The notes: generated by a model from the sequence alone, not told the origin. 64,000 nt of DNA from Halopseudomonas xinjiangensis (GCF_900104945.1 NZ_LT629736.1:1116001-1180000); one strand, 5' to 3'. Counted from the stretch's first letter, positions 9,801-18,767 are shown. Numbers and translations: made by a program.

Positions 9801-9966
9801 GGTCGGGGTCCAGCCCTTCGGTGGGCAAGGGCTGTCCGGTACCGGGCCGAAGGCTGGCGGACCGCATTATCTGCTACGATTCGCCACCGAACGGACCCGT
9901 ACTATCAATACGACAGCAGTGGGCGGCAATGCCAGCCTGTTGTCGCTGGGTAACGGTGAGCCATGA
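6811..9966 (+). CDS. putA: PutA, bifunctional proline dehydrogenase / P5C dehydrogenase
   Basis: Oxidises proline to glutamate: an FAD proline dehydrogenase half passes P5C/glutamate semialdehyde to an NAD+ aldehyde dehydrogenase half. The first half has TISIKLSALHPHY, DAEEADRLE and RLVKGAYWDTEIK. The second has ISPWNFPLA near residue 700, catalytic base Glu804 (ETGGQN) and nucleophile Cys838 (GQRCSA). The start is the ATG at 6811 (MFKASEVL), with GGAG eight bases upstream; an in-frame ATG at 6772 has no such site. At 1051 residues it is the short PutA form without the ribbon-helix-helix repressor domain, so regulation should come from the neighbouring AraC protein. putP follows. Confidence 0.97.
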   Translation: MFKASEVLDGQFLSDDPEALFSALSATYAVDENAYLTELITLAEPADAAALSGRARKLIEAVRKRDNAVDSIDALLQQYSLDTQEGIMLMCLAEALLRVPDSETADALIRDKLNAAQWDRHLGQSEHTLVNAAAWGLVMTGRVVKMDKRQDGTPGTVLGKLLKRSGEPVIRTAMLQAMRIMGRQFVLGRTIKEALKNGKPQRDAGYTYSFDMLGEAALTRADADRYRQDYSDAIRAIAEDKYKGKSPRPTISIKLSALHPHYEPAREKQVLRELGATLLELVRQARAGDVGITIDAEEADRLELSLKLFREVYQHPDVRGWGNFGLVVQAYSKRALPVLAWLTQLAKEQGDQIPVRLVKGAYWDTEIKLCQQAGLDGYPVFTRKEATDVSYLACARYLLSPLTAGLIYPQFATHNAHTVTCILDMGRGQEFEFQRLHGMGDALYDTVIDEVGCPVRIYAPVGAHKDLLPYLVRRLLENGANSSFVHKLVDHRVPVDTLIEHPVERLRQYSSLANDRIPLPQAIYGPERRNSRGINMNVQSQWLPLKQELDEHLARTWTGAPIVSGKHLQGEARPVMCPYQLDHQVGEVIWATGEQTRDAITGLSAAFAQWNATPVDTRASILERTADLLEQNMPELMALCSREAGKSLQDGIDEVREAVDFCRFYAQQARQRFAVITLPGPTGESNELYLQGRGVFACISPWNFPLAIFLGQVSAALVSGNTVVAKPAEQASLVAVRCVELMLHAGLPGEVIALLPGDGAQVGSVISSDPRVAGVAFTGSTQTAHIINRALAARDSAIAPMIAETGGQNAMLVDSTALPEQVIKDVLHSSFTSAGQRCSALRVLFIQEDIAERVMALLKGAMAELHIGDPSRRDTDVGPVIDAEARDGLREHVKRMKDAGYLIAEASMPEGLNGHFLAPVAFRLKSISELDREHFGPVLHLITWRHDQLDQIIDEINATGFGLTLGIHSRNEDTARYIDQRVRIGNVYVNRNQIGAVVGVQPFGGQGLSGTGPKAGGPHYLLRFATERTRTINTTAVGGNASLLSLGNGEP

Positions 9967-10062
9967 GCACTGGCCGGTTCCAGGCGGAGCCGGCAGCAAA
10001 GGGAGTGGAACGTCTCCCATACCAATAACAGGACAGGGATTGTCCGCAAGGAGATAAGCAAA

Positions 10063-11538
10063 ATGACAGGTAACATCGGCACCGTCAGTGCCACCTTCGC
10101 AGTGTATATCGCGGTAATGCTCCTGTTGGGTTACGTCGCCTATAAACGCACGACCAACCTTTCCGACTATATCCTTGGCGGCCGAACCCTGGGCCCTGGC
10201 ACGGCAGCGCTTTCGGCCGGTGCATCGGACATGAGCGGATGGTTGCTGTTGGGTCTGCCGGGTTATGCGATGGCTGCGGGCTATGAGGCTACCTGGATCG
10301 CCGCGGGCCTGTTGATCGGCACCTGGTTGAATTGGCTGATCGTCTCGCGTCGCCTGCGTGTTTATTCCCACGCCGTCAACGACTCGCTGACCCTGCCGGC
10401 CTACTTCGAATTTCGCTTCGAAGACAAGACCCGGCTGCTGCGAGTGATCTCGGCGATCTTCATTCTGCTGTTTTTCCTGTTCTACACCAGCTCCGGTCTG
10501 GTAGCGGCCGGCAAGCTGTTCGAAAGCACCTTCGGCCTTGATTATCGAATCGCCGTGGTCCTGGGGACGCTGATCATCGTTTCCTATACCTTCTTCGGTG
10601 GTTTCCTCGCGGTGTCCTGGACCGACGTCATACAGGGTCTGCTGATGGCCGCGGCGCTGGTGGTGGTGCCGATCTTGGCGCTGAATAGCGTAGGGGGCTG
10701 GGACCAGGCGCAGGCGTCGATGGAAGCCAGCAATCCGAACCTGCTGACCTTCTTCACCGATGTCGAGGGGGAGTCGCTGGGCTTCGTCGCGATCATTTCG
10801 CTGCTTGGCTGGGGCCTGGGCTATTTTGGCCAGCCGCACGTGCTGGCGCGCTTCAAGGCGATCGGTGACGACGCTGCGCTGCCGACCGCACGCCGCATCG
10901 CGGTTGTCTGGACCGCCGTGTGCCTGGTCGCTGCGCTGTTCACTGGCTGGATCGGCATCGGCTATTTTGGTGCCGAAAGTCTGGCGGACACCGAAACCGT
11001 GTTCCTCGCCCTGATTCAGGCGCTGACCCATCCGATCGTTGCCGGCATCCTGCTCGCTGCGGTGCTGGCGGCAATCATGTCTACGGCCGACTCGCAGTTG
11101 CTGGTATCTTCATCCGCGCTGGCCGAGGACTTCTACAAGGCGCTGTTCCGTCGTGACGCGTCTCAGCAACAGTTGGTATGGGTAGGCCGATTCGCCGTTG
11201 TCGGTATCGCCGTCATCGCGCTGATTTTCGCTTTCGATCCGGAAAGCACCGTGCTGGGACTGGTGTCCTATGCCTGGGCAGGTTTCGGTGCGGCGTTCGG
11301 CCCGGCGATACTGCTATCGCTGTTCTGGAAGCGCATGAACCGCAATGGCGCACTGGCAGGCATCATTGTCGGCGGCGTAACGGTCGTGATCTGGAAGCAG
11401 ATCGACACGATCGGCCTTTACGAGATCATTCCCGGCTTCATTCTTGCCACCGTGGCAATCGTGATCGTATCGCTGGTCACCGCGCCTCCTTCGGCCTCGA
11501 TCGAGCGTACCTTCGACGACGTGGCAGGGCGCTACTGA
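10063..11538 (+). CDS. putP: PutP, sodium/proline symporter
   Basis: 491-residue inner-membrane protein of the sodium:solute symporter (SSS) family, importing L-proline with Na+. It shows about 13 hydrophobic segments. Family signatures include SDYILGGRTLGPGTAALSAG near 27-46, DMSGWLLLGLPGYAMAAG and the later TADSQLLVSSSALAEDF. AAGGAG lies nine bases before the ATG. It begins 96 bases after putA and ends at two tandem terminators, so putA-putP probably form one unit for uptake and oxidation of proline. Confidence 0.96.
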   Translation: MTGNIGTVSATFAVYIAVMLLLGYVAYKRTTNLSDYILGGRTLGPGTAALSAGASDMSGWLLLGLPGYAMAAGYEATWIAAGLLIGTWLNWLIVSRRLRVYSHAVNDSLTLPAYFEFRFEDKTRLLRVISAIFILLFFLFYTSSGLVAAGKLFESTFGLDYRIAVVLGTLIIVSYTFFGGFLAVSWTDVIQGLLMAAALVVVPILALNSVGGWDQAQASMEASNPNLLTFFTDVEGESLGFVAIISLLGWGLGYFGQPHVLARFKAIGDDAALPTARRIAVVWTAVCLVAALFTGWIGIGYFGAESLADTETVFLALIQALTHPIVAGILLAAVLAAIMSTADSQLLVSSSALAEDFYKALFRRDASQQQLVWVGRFAVVGIAVIALIFAFDPESTVLGLVSYAWAGFGAAFGPAILLSLFWKRMNRNGALAGIIVGGVTVVIWKQIDTIGLYEIIPGFILATVAIVIVSLVTAPPSASIERTFDDVAGRY

Positions 11539-11548
11539 TAGAGCCTGC

Positions 11549-11577
11549 ACCGCTGCCGCCCGGCAGCGGTGTCCTTT
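11549..11577 (+). terminator. Hairpin terminator after putP (first of two)
   Basis: ACCGCTGCCG (11549-11558) and CGGCAGCGGT (11561-11570) form a GC-rich stem followed by GTCCTTTTC, 10 bases after the putP stop. Confidence 0.65.
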
Positions 11578-11582
11578 TCCCG

Positions 11583-11613
11583 GACTGTTGTGCCACGCGC
11601 AACAGTCTTTTTC
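11583..11613 (+). terminator. Rho-independent terminator after putP (second of two)
   Basis: GACTGTTG (11583-11590) pairs perfectly with CAACAGTC (11600-11607), followed directly by five T. It insulates put from the efflux genes. Confidence 0.8.
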
Positions 11614-11656
11614 CGCCTGGCCGGCTTGTTCTAGCGCGTTAGCTGCTCTCTAATAC

Positions 11657-11674
11657 GGACTGACTCGTCAGTCC
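11657..11674. promoter_or_regulatory. Palindromic operator candidate for the adjacent TetR regulator
   Basis: GGACTGAC-TC-GTCAGTCC is a perfect inverted repeat with 8-base arms and a 2-base centre, ending 14 bases before the regulator's ATG. Operators of this size and symmetry are usual for AcrR/TetR repressors of efflux operons. Bound protein here would block the promoter of the regulator and of the pump genes downstream. Confidence 0.7.
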
Positions 11675-11688
11675 ATTAGCGAAACTCC

Positions 11689-12306
11689 ATGCCAGACCGA
11701 CCCAGCACGCCCGCAAGACGCCAGCGCAAATCCGCTGAGCAACGCCGGGAAGACATTCTCGTTGCCGCCGGCAAGGTGTTCGCGCAGCACGGTTTTCGCT
11801 GCGCGGAAGTACAGCAGATTGCGGACCTGGCCGGCATCGGCAAGGGCACCATTTACCGGTTTTACACAACCAAGGATGAGTTGTTCAAAGCCGCAGTCGA
11901 GGCTGCCATGCAGCGGCTCACGGGCAAGGTCGATACAGCGATCGAGCATTACGATGATCCGCTGGAACAACTGCGTGCTGCGTTTCGCGCCTATATCGAG
12001 TTCTTTCAGGATCATCCGGAAGTCGTCGAGCTGTTCGTGCATGAGCGAGCCGAGTTGCGCGGGAGCAAGCCGTTGTATTTCGTTTACTCCGACGCGCGGC
12101 GCCTGCGCTGGGTCGGCATATGTCAAAAACTGATCGATGCGCGTGATTGTCGGGTGACCGATGCCGAGCTGATCCTCGATGCGCTTGCCAACCTGGCCTA
12201 TGGCAGCGTGTTCGCCAGCCGGATATCCGGACGCGACGACTCGCCGGACGACGAGGCCGAGAAACTGCTGGATCTGCTGTTTCACGGCATCCTCGGGCAA
12301 CACTGA
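11689..12306 (+). CDS. TetR/AcrR-family repressor of the RND efflux operon
   Basis: 205 residues. The N-terminal helix-turn-helix (about 17-63) is typical: RREDILVAAGKVFAQHGF, then VQQIADLAGIGKGTIYRFY. The C-terminal half is a divergent all-helical ligand domain. It lies on the same strand as the adaptor and pump and 58 bases before them, so unlike many divergent efflux repressors it is probably transcribed with its targets and autoregulates through the palindrome at 11657-11674. The ligand is unknown. Confidence 0.85.
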   Translation: MPDRPSTPARRQRKSAEQRREDILVAAGKVFAQHGFRCAEVQQIADLAGIGKGTIYRFYTTKDELFKAAVEAAMQRLTGKVDTAIEHYDDPLEQLRAAFRAYIEFFQDHPEVVELFVHERAELRGSKPLYFVYSDARRLRWVGICQKLIDARDCRVTDAELILDALANLAYGSVFASRISGRDDSPDDEAEKLLDLLFHGILGQH

Positions 12307-12364
12307 CCATGATTCATCCGGCGTTGCTGCCGGACCAAAGATAACGACCAAGACGGAAATCAAC

Positions 12365-13531
12365 ATGAACTTGCGAGCCATCATTCCCGCGTTACCGCTT
12401 CGTTCAGCCTCGCGGCTGCTTGGCGTGACGACCGTCGCAGTCCTGCTCGGTGCGTGCGGCGGCGAGGAGCAGCCGGCCCAGGGGCAGAATCGCCCGGCGC
12501 CGGTCGTAACGACGCAGGAAGTGCAGCGTTCGGACGCACAGATGATCCAGGAATACCCGGCGCGGATCCGCGGCGCACGCGAAACGGAAGTGCGCGCGCG
12601 CATCTCCGGAGTACTGCTGGAGCGAGCCTATCAGGAAGGCGCGCATGTCGAAGAGGGTGATCTGCTGTTCCGCATCGACCCGACGCCGATGCGTATTCAG
12701 CTCAAGCAGGCCGAGGCGGCATTGGCCAATGCTCGTGCGGAGCAACGTCAGGCCGAGCGTGACTGGAAGCGCGCCGAACAATTGTTCGAACGTGGTGCTC
12801 TGAGCGCCAGTGAGCGCGATCGGATCCGCTCGCAGCTGGATTTTGCCGAGGCGGGGATGGCTCAGGCACAGGCGCAGCACGATGAGGCCAGGCTGAATCT
12901 GTCGTATACCGAAGTCCTCGCTCCGATCACCGGCGCGACCAGCCTGGAAGTGCTGCCCGAAGGCAGCTTGCTGGGCGTAGGCAGTCTGTTGACCACCGTG
13001 GTGCAGCAGGATCCGGTGCACATCATCTTCGCCTTGCCCGAACGCGATGCGGCGATTCAGCGCGCTGCACGTGTCGATGACACGTCTCTCGACTCGCACG
13101 TCGATATCCTGCTGCCGGATGGTTCGGTCTATCAGCGCCAGGCCAGCGTCGATTTCACCGCCAACAGCATCGACAGCGCCACTGGCACCATCACCGTTCG
13201 CGCCGTGGTCGATAATCCCGACCAACAGCTGATCCCGGGCCAGTTCGTTCGCGCCCGCGTGTTGCTGCGTCGGTTTGAAGACCAGATACTGGTGCCGACC
13301 GAGGCCGTGGGCGCTGACGCGCGCGGACCCAACGTCTGGGTCATCGACTCAGAATCCAAGGCTGAACTGCGGCCGGTGCGCACCGGCACGGTCATTGGCG
13401 ATCGACAGGTGATCGAAGAAGGCCTTCAGCCAGGCGATCGCGTGGTGATCAATGGACAGGTTGGCTTGCAGCCCGGCATGCCGGTGCGCATCGCCGGCGA
13501 CGAGCCGGCCAACGCTGCCGGCCGGGAGTAA
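12365..13531 (+). CDS. RND efflux periplasmic adaptor (MexA/AcrA family lipoprotein)
   Basis: 388 residues. The signal peptide ends in a lipobox (LLGAC, Cys near residue 30), so the mature protein should be lipid-anchored in the periplasm. Then come the membrane-fusion features: a barrel-sandwich/lipoyl half (VRARISGVLLERAYQEGAHVE), a long alpha-helical hairpin with coiled coil (about 95-160), the second lipoyl half (APITGATSLEVLPEGSLLGVG) and beta-barrel and membrane-proximal domains. It couples the inner-membrane pump to an outer-membrane channel. The ATG at 12365 is chosen because the signal peptide starts there. The pump gene follows after 5 bases. Confidence 0.92.
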   Translation: MNLRAIIPALPLRSASRLLGVTTVAVLLGACGGEEQPAQGQNRPAPVVTTQEVQRSDAQMIQEYPARIRGARETEVRARISGVLLERAYQEGAHVEEGDLLFRIDPTPMRIQLKQAEAALANARAEQRQAERDWKRAEQLFERGALSASERDRIRSQLDFAEAGMAQAQAQHDEARLNLSYTEVLAPITGATSLEVLPEGSLLGVGSLLTTVVQQDPVHIIFALPERDAAIQRAARVDDTSLDSHVDILLPDGSVYQRQASVDFTANSIDSATGTITVRAVVDNPDQQLIPGQFVRARVLLRRFEDQILVPTEAVGADARGPNVWVIDSESKAELRPVRTGTVIGDRQVIEEGLQPGDRVVINGQVGLQPGMPVRIAGDEPANAAGRE

Positions 13532-13536
13532 GCGGC

Positions 13537-16500
13537 ATGTTCCAGTTCTTCATTGATCGCCCGATCTTCTCCACCGTTCTGTCGATCCTGATTCTGATTG
13601 GCGGTGGTGCGTCGCTATGGCAGTTACCCGTCGAGCAATATCCGGAGGTCGTTCCGCCGCAGATCGTTGTACAGGCGACCTATCCAGGTGCCAGCGCGCA
13701 GGTCATCGCCGACACGGTGTCGGCCCCGCTCGAGCAGGCCATCAACGGCGTAGACGACATGTTGTACATGGAGTCGTATACCGCTGACTCCGGTGCCATG
13801 CAGCTGACCATTTCCTTTCGTATCGGGACCGATCCGGACCAGGCGACCATCAACGTCAACAACCGCGTCCAGCGGGCAACGGCCAAGCTGCCGCAAGAGG
13901 TGCGAGACCTGGGCGTATCGGTCCAGGCGCGTTCGACCTCGCTGTTGCAGGTCATTACGCTGTCCTCGGAAACCGGGCGCATGGGCACGCTGCCGATCAG
14001 CAACTACGCTCTGCTCAACGTGCTGGACGAGCTGGTACGTTTACCCGGGGTAGGCGACGCGGCACTGTTCGGCGCGCAGGACTATTCCATGCGCATCTGG
14101 CTGCGGCCGGACAAGCTCGCCGAGTATGGCCTGACCCCGAGCGATGTGGCGGCGGCGCTACGTGAGCAGAACGCCCAGTTTGCTGCCGGTCGGATCGGTG
14201 CCGAGCCGGCGCCGGACGATCAGGCGTTCACCTTCAGCGTCAGCACGCCAGGGCGCATGGTGTCGCCGGAGGACTTCGAGCGGATCATTCTGCGCAGCGA
14301 CGCAGATGGCGCCACGCTACGCCTCGGTGACGTCGCTCGCGCCGAGCTGGGTGCGCAGAGCTACGACTTCACCGCAACGTTCAATGCCAAGGCAGCGGTG
14401 CCGATCGGCGTCTACACCCAGCCGGGTGCCAATGCGCTGGACACGGCTGCAGCGGTTCGTGAGGCCATGGCTGACCTGTCCGGACGCTTCCCGTCGGACC
14501 TGCGCTACGACATCCCCTACGACACCACTCTGTTTATCGACGTGTCGATTCGGGAGGTGATCATCACCTTCATTCAGGCTCTGCTGTTGGTGGTATTGGT
14601 CACGTTCCTGTTCCTGCAGCATTTGAAGGCGACGCTCATTCCACTCGTGGCGATTCCGGTTTCGCTGATCGGTACATTCGCGGGCATGTATCTGCTGGGC
14701 TTTTCGATCAACCTGTTGACGCTGTTCGGGTTGATTCTGGCCATCGGTGTGGTGGTCGACAACGCCATCATCGTCATGGAGAACGCCGAACGACTGATCA
14801 AGGAAGAAGGTCTGTCGGCATATGAAGCGGCCAGCAAGACCATGACGCAGGTATCGGGTGCGGTAGTCGGTTCGACCCTGGTTCTGGTGGCGGTGTTCGC
14901 GCCGGTAGCCTTTCTCGGCGGCTTGAGTGGTGAGCTTTACCGCCAGTTCGCCATCACCATTGCTGTGTCGGTGATGCTCTCCGGTGTAGTCGCGCTGACG
15001 CTGAGCCCGGTCATGTGCGCGTTGCTGTTGAGCCGGGAGGAAACCGAGCCTTCGAAGTACTTCGCCTGGTTCAACAACGGCTTCGACCGGCTGACGGATG
15101 GTTTCGCCTCCACCGTCGGTTGGATGTTGCGGCATGCAGTCGTGTCGCTGGTGCTGTTCATCGTCCTGATCGGCTCGACTGTCTTCATGCTCAATCGCAT
15201 GTCTGGCGGCCTGGTGCCGCAAGAAGACCAGGGTTTCCTGATCACGGTGTTTCAACTACCACCGGTTTCTGCACTGGGCCGGACCGAAACCGTACGAGAC
15301 GACCTGGCACGGAAGGTCGTCGATATGGAAGAGGTCAATGGCATCACTGCGTTTGCCGGTTTCGACATCCTCAACCGCGGGTTGAAGACCAACACCGGGG
15401 TGGGTTTCGTAACGCTGATTGACTGGGACGAACGGCCCGGTCCGGAGCACGGCGTAGAGGCCGTCGCCGGTCGCATCATGGGCCTCGGTGCCGGGATCCA
15501 GGAAGCAAACGTCATGGCCTTCGCGCCGCCGCCCATCCGAGGCTTGTCGCTCACCGGAGGCGTGGAGGGGTATCTGCAGGTTCGCGGGAACAGTGACCCG
15601 GTGAAACTCAAGGAGGAGGCCGACAAGCTTCTCGCCGCCGCTCGCGAGCGTCCGGAGCTGACCAATGTTCGAGCCGCAGTGAATGTCGGCGTGCCTCGTT
15701 TCGAAGCCAAGGTGGACTGGGACAAGGCCAAGGCGATGGGCATCGCCATCAACGATATCTTCACGACCATGCGTAGCACTTTCGGCGCGCTGTACGTCAA
15801 TGACTTCACTCTGCAGGGTCGTAACTGGCAGGTGAACATGCAGGCCGAAGGCGAGTTCCGGAGCAACCCCGACGATCTGCGTCGCGTCTTCGTGCGCTCC
15901 GGCAGCGGCGAGCTGGTTCCGCTCAGCACCATCGTTACCCTCGAGCAGACCCAGGGCATCGACAGCGTCAGCCGCTTCAATATGTACCAGGCGACCAAGA
16001 TCACCGCCGACCCTGCGCCCGGGTACAACACGGCCGCGGCGCTGGCCGCCATACAGGAGGTTGGCGCTGAGGCTCTGGGTGGTCAGGCACAGCTCGGCTG
16101 GATTGGTGAGGCCTACCAAATCGTCGACGCCGCTTCGGCAGGGGGCATCGCTTTCGCTCTGGGGATCATCATGGTGTTCCTGATTCTGGCCGCGCAGTAC
16201 GAGCGCTGGAGTCTGCCGCTGGCGGTCGCCACAGCGATTCCCTTCGGTGTCTTCGGGGCGGTGATCGCTTCCATGCTGCGCGGCTTCCCCAACGATATCT
16301 ATTTCCAGGTAGGGCTACTGGTGTTGATCGGTCTGGCTGCGAAAAACGCGATCCTCATCGTCGAGTTCGCCGCACAGAACCGCAAGGAGGGTATGGAGCC
16401 CTTCGATGCCGCTCTGACAGCCGCTCGCCAGCGCTTCAGGGCGATCATGATGACTGCCCTGACCTTCATCATTGGCAGCCTGCCGCTGGCGTTTAGCAGC

Positions 16501-16638
16501 GGTGCCGGGGCGGTGAGCCGGCAGGAGATTGGTACTGTGGTGGTCGGCGGGATGATTGCGGCGAGTACGCTGGCGTTGATTTTCGTACCGGTGTTCTACA
16601 TGGTGCTGGAGCAGCGCGGCTTCAGGCGCAAGGCCTGA
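13537..16638 (+). CDS. RND multidrug efflux pump, HAE1 family (MexB/AcrB-like)
   Basis: 1033-residue inner-membrane proton antiporter with 12 membrane helices and two large periplasmic loops. It starts MFQFFIDRPIFSTVLSI, typical of HAE1 pumps. In TM4 the proton-relay segment reads AIGVVVDNAIIVMEN, giving Asp408-Asn409 where AcrB has Asp407-Asp408. The TM10 lysine is present (GLAAKNAILIVEF). The Asp-Asn form occurs in some RND branches, so it may mark a subfamily rather than a defect. GGGAG overlapping the adaptor stop precedes the ATG. No OprM/TolC-type gene follows, so an outer-membrane channel must be borrowed. Substrates cannot be inferred. Confidence 0.93.
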   Translation: MFQFFIDRPIFSTVLSILILIGGGASLWQLPVEQYPEVVPPQIVVQATYPGASAQVIADTVSAPLEQAINGVDDMLYMESYTADSGAMQLTISFRIGTDPDQATINVNNRVQRATAKLPQEVRDLGVSVQARSTSLLQVITLSSETGRMGTLPISNYALLNVLDELVRLPGVGDAALFGAQDYSMRIWLRPDKLAEYGLTPSDVAAALREQNAQFAAGRIGAEPAPDDQAFTFSVSTPGRMVSPEDFERIILRSDADGATLRLGDVARAELGAQSYDFTATFNAKAAVPIGVYTQPGANALDTAAAVREAMADLSGRFPSDLRYDIPYDTTLFIDVSIREVIITFIQALLLVVLVTFLFLQHLKATLIPLVAIPVSLIGTFAGMYLLGFSINLLTLFGLILAIGVVVDNAIIVMENAERLIKEEGLSAYEAASKTMTQVSGAVVGSTLVLVAVFAPVAFLGGLSGELYRQFAITIAVSVMLSGVVALTLSPVMCALLLSREETEPSKYFAWFNNGFDRLTDGFASTVGWMLRHAVVSLVLFIVLIGSTVFMLNRMSGGLVPQEDQGFLITVFQLPPVSALGRTETVRDDLARKVVDMEEVNGITAFAGFDILNRGLKTNTGVGFVTLIDWDERPGPEHGVEAVAGRIMGLGAGIQEANVMAFAPPPIRGLSLTGGVEGYLQVRGNSDPVKLKEEADKLLAAARERPELTNVRAAVNVGVPRFEAKVDWDKAKAMGIAINDIFTTMRSTFGALYVNDFTLQGRNWQVNMQAEGEFRSNPDDLRRVFVRSGSGELVPLSTIVTLEQTQGIDSVSRFNMYQATKITADPAPGYNTAAALAAIQEVGAEALGGQAQLGWIGEAYQIVDAASAGGIAFALGIIMVFLILAAQYERWSLPLAVATAIPFGVFGAVIASMLRGFPNDIYFQVGLLVLIGLAAKNAILIVEFAAQNRKEGMEPFDAALTAARQRFRAIMMTALTFIIGSLPLAFSSGAGAVSRQEIGTVVVGGMIAASTLALIFVPVFYMVLEQRGFRRKA

Positions 16639-16645
16639 ACGGACG

Positions 16646-16667
16646 GTCCGGGGCCCATGCCCCGGAC
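16646..16667. terminator. Hairpin between convergent pump and oligopeptidase genes
   Basis: GTCCGGGGC-ccat-GCCCCGGAC is a perfect 9-bp stem in the 37-base gap between two converging stops. Neither side has a T run, so it may act as a weak terminator or an RNA 3'-end stabiliser. Confidence 0.45.
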
Positions 16668-16675
16668 ATTCCCTG

Positions 16676-18700
16676 TCAGCTCTTCGGCTGTGTCCAGCCG
16701 GGGATCATCGCCAGAACGAAGCTGTACTCTTCCGCCAGCTCCCGGATCGCCTGATAGCGGCCACTCGCACCACCGTGACCCGCGGCCATCTGGGTTCTCA
16801 ACAGCAACGGGTTCTGGTCGGTTTTCATGTAACGCAGCTTCGCTACCCACTTCGCTGCCTCCCAGTACTGCACTCGCATGTCGTGGTAGCCGGCTGTGAC
16901 GAACAGGGCAGGGTAGGCTTGCGATTTCACCTGCTCGTAGGGTGCGTAGCCTTTGATCCGCTCGGCCACCTCCGGCTCGTTCGGATCGCCCCATTCTTCG
17001 TACTCACCGATCGTCAACGGCAGGTCAGGGTTGTTCATGGTGTTCCACACGTCGACGAAGGGAACGTCGGCAACCCCGGCGGCGAATAGTTCCGGACGCT
17101 GGTTGATGACGTTACCGATCAGCAAGCCGCCTGCGCTTCCGCCGGCGATAACCAGGCGATCGCGGTCGGTGACCTTGCTGTCCAGCAGCTCTTCGGCGCA
17201 TGCGATGAAATCAGTAAAGGTGTTGTGCTTGTGTTCCAGCTTGCCAGCCAGATACCAGGCTTCGCCCATGTCTGCGCCGCCGCGGATATGGGCGATAGCG
17301 AAGATCCAGCCGCGGTCGAGTAGCGAAAGCCGGGCGTGGGAGAACCAGGGATCCATACTGGCGCCGTAGGAACCATACCCATACAGATACAGCGGAGCGG
17401 GTCGCTCGAACGCTTCCGGCCGACCAACCAGGCTGACGGGCACCCGGGTGCCGTCTGGCGCGGTAGCCCAGTGGCGCGCTACCCGGTAATCGTCCGCGCT
17501 GAACGTCCCTTCGACAGGTGTACGCTTGAGTACCGACTGCTCTCCCGTAGCCAGGCGCAGCGCTCGGATCTCTGCGGGCCGGTTGAGCGACTCATAACGG
17601 ATCCGTAGCCTTTCACTGTCGTAGTCTTCGCCGCCCTGGACGCGTAAATTGTAGACCGCGTCAGGCATGCGCAGCGGGTAGGCTTCGCCCGTACAGGGCT
17701 GTACCTCGAGCAGGACCAGTCCCTGATCGCGGTAGTGCAGCACCAGCGCCTTTTGCTGGAGCGAGAAGTCTTCCAGCGTACGCCCGGGATCGACGTCGCG
17801 GAGAAGCGTCCAGGCTGCCCGCTCGGGTTGCAACGGATCGGCACTGTACAAGGCGAAGTTTTCACCGGCATCGTTGCTGCGGATGACCAGGCCGTCCGGA
17901 CCGTGGTCGACATGGTACTCGTGGCCGGTTTTCCGCTCGCTGATCAGCCGCCACTCGCCAGTCGGCTGATCGGCGGCGAGCAAACGGATTTCGCTGGTGT
18001 TCTTGCTGTGACTGCCCGCCAGCAGCCATTCCTCGGAGCTACTGCGATACACGTGCAGCAGGAAACGCTGGTCGGCCTCGTGATAGACCTGCTGTGGAGC
18101 TTCGCTTCGGCTGAGGCGCCACAATGTACTCGGCCGCGACGCCTCATCCATGCTCACGGCGAACAGCGTGCTGCTGTCGTTCGCCCAGGTCATGCTGCCA
18201 TCCGCGCGTTCGAGTGGTAACGTGAGAATATCGCCTGTGGCCAGCTCCTTCAGATACAGCGTGTATATCTCGTCCCCCTGGCGGTCGAGACTGTAACCGA
18301 GCCAGCGCTGGTCGGGACTGATGGCAAAATCGCCCAGCTGCAGGAATCCCTCGCCGGCCAGTTCGTTGAGGTCAAGCAACAGCATCTCGCTGGCCGCATC
18401 AACCTCCAGGCTATACGGTTCGCTTTGCCGACAACGGTAATAACGTGGGTACTCGGCACCGGCCTCGGTACGCTGGTAGTACAACCAACCCTGCCAGATG
18501 GATGGTAGCGACAGGTCGGTTTCACGGATGCGCCCGCGAATCTCGTTGAACAAGTCTTCCCGCCGGTCCTTGTGGTTAGCCAGCCAGGCCTCGGTGTGCT
18601 CGTTCTCTGCCTGCAGGTAGGCAACGACGTCGGGGTGGTCGCGCTGCTCCAGCCAAGCGTACGGATCGGATGCTGCGTCACGGCGGGCTACAGGTGGCAT
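16676..18700 (-). CDS. ptrB: Oligopeptidase B (S9A serine peptidase)
   Basis: 674 residues: an N-terminal seven-bladed beta-propeller (about 70-400) that restricts entry to short peptides, and a C-terminal alpha/beta-hydrolase domain. The catalytic triad is visible: Ser522 in GGSAGG, Asp607 in GYHDMRV, His642 in AAGHGGASGR. Oligopeptidase B cuts small peptides after Arg and Lys in the cytosol. Length is close to the family (about 680-690). The N-terminus (RRDAASDPYAWLE) is canonical, supporting the ATG at 18700. It converges with the RND pump gene. Confidence 0.93.
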   Translation of the reverse strand: MPPVARRDAASDPYAWLEQRDHPDVVAYLQAENEHTEAWLANHKDRREDLFNEIRGRIRETDLSLPSIWQGWLYYQRTEAGAEYPRYYRCRQSEPYSLEVDAASEMLLLDLNELAGEGFLQLGDFAISPDQRWLGYSLDRQGDEIYTLYLKELATGDILTLPLERADGSMTWANDSSTLFAVSMDEASRPSTLWRLSRSEAPQQVYHEADQRFLLHVYRSSSEEWLLAGSHSKNTSEIRLLAADQPTGEWRLISERKTGHEYHVDHGPDGLVIRSNDAGENFALYSADPLQPERAAWTLLRDVDPGRTLEDFSLQQKALVLHYRDQGLVLLEVQPCTGEAYPLRMPDAVYNLRVQGGEDYDSERLRIRYESLNRPAEIRALRLATGEQSVLKRTPVEGTFSADDYRVARHWATAPDGTRVPVSLVGRPEAFERPAPLYLYGYGSYGASMDPWFSHARLSLLDRGWIFAIAHIRGGADMGEAWYLAGKLEHKHNTFTDFIACAEELLDSKVTDRDRLVIAGGSAGGLLIGNVINQRPELFAAGVADVPFVDVWNTMNNPDLPLTIGEYEEWGDPNEPEVAERIKGYAPYEQVKSQAYPALFVTAGYHDMRVQYWEAAKWVAKLRYMKTDQNPLLLRTQMAAGHGGASGRYQAIRELAEEYSFVLAMIPGWTQPKS

Positions 18701-18767
18701 CGTGTTGGGACTCCTTGGCCAAAACCAGTATTATAGCGGCTCGCCCAAGCAACCCGGTCCACGCCAC

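Noticed and set aside
7843..9867. Very long open frame on the minus strand opposite putA
   Set aside because: It lies wholly antisense to an intact, motif-rich putA. High GC at third positions opens such frames; its translation is Arg/His/Asp-rich with no known domain.
6811..9966. PutA as N-terminally truncated
   Set aside because: Absence of the ribbon-helix-helix domain is normal for the short pseudomonad form, and a separate regulator gene lies upstream.
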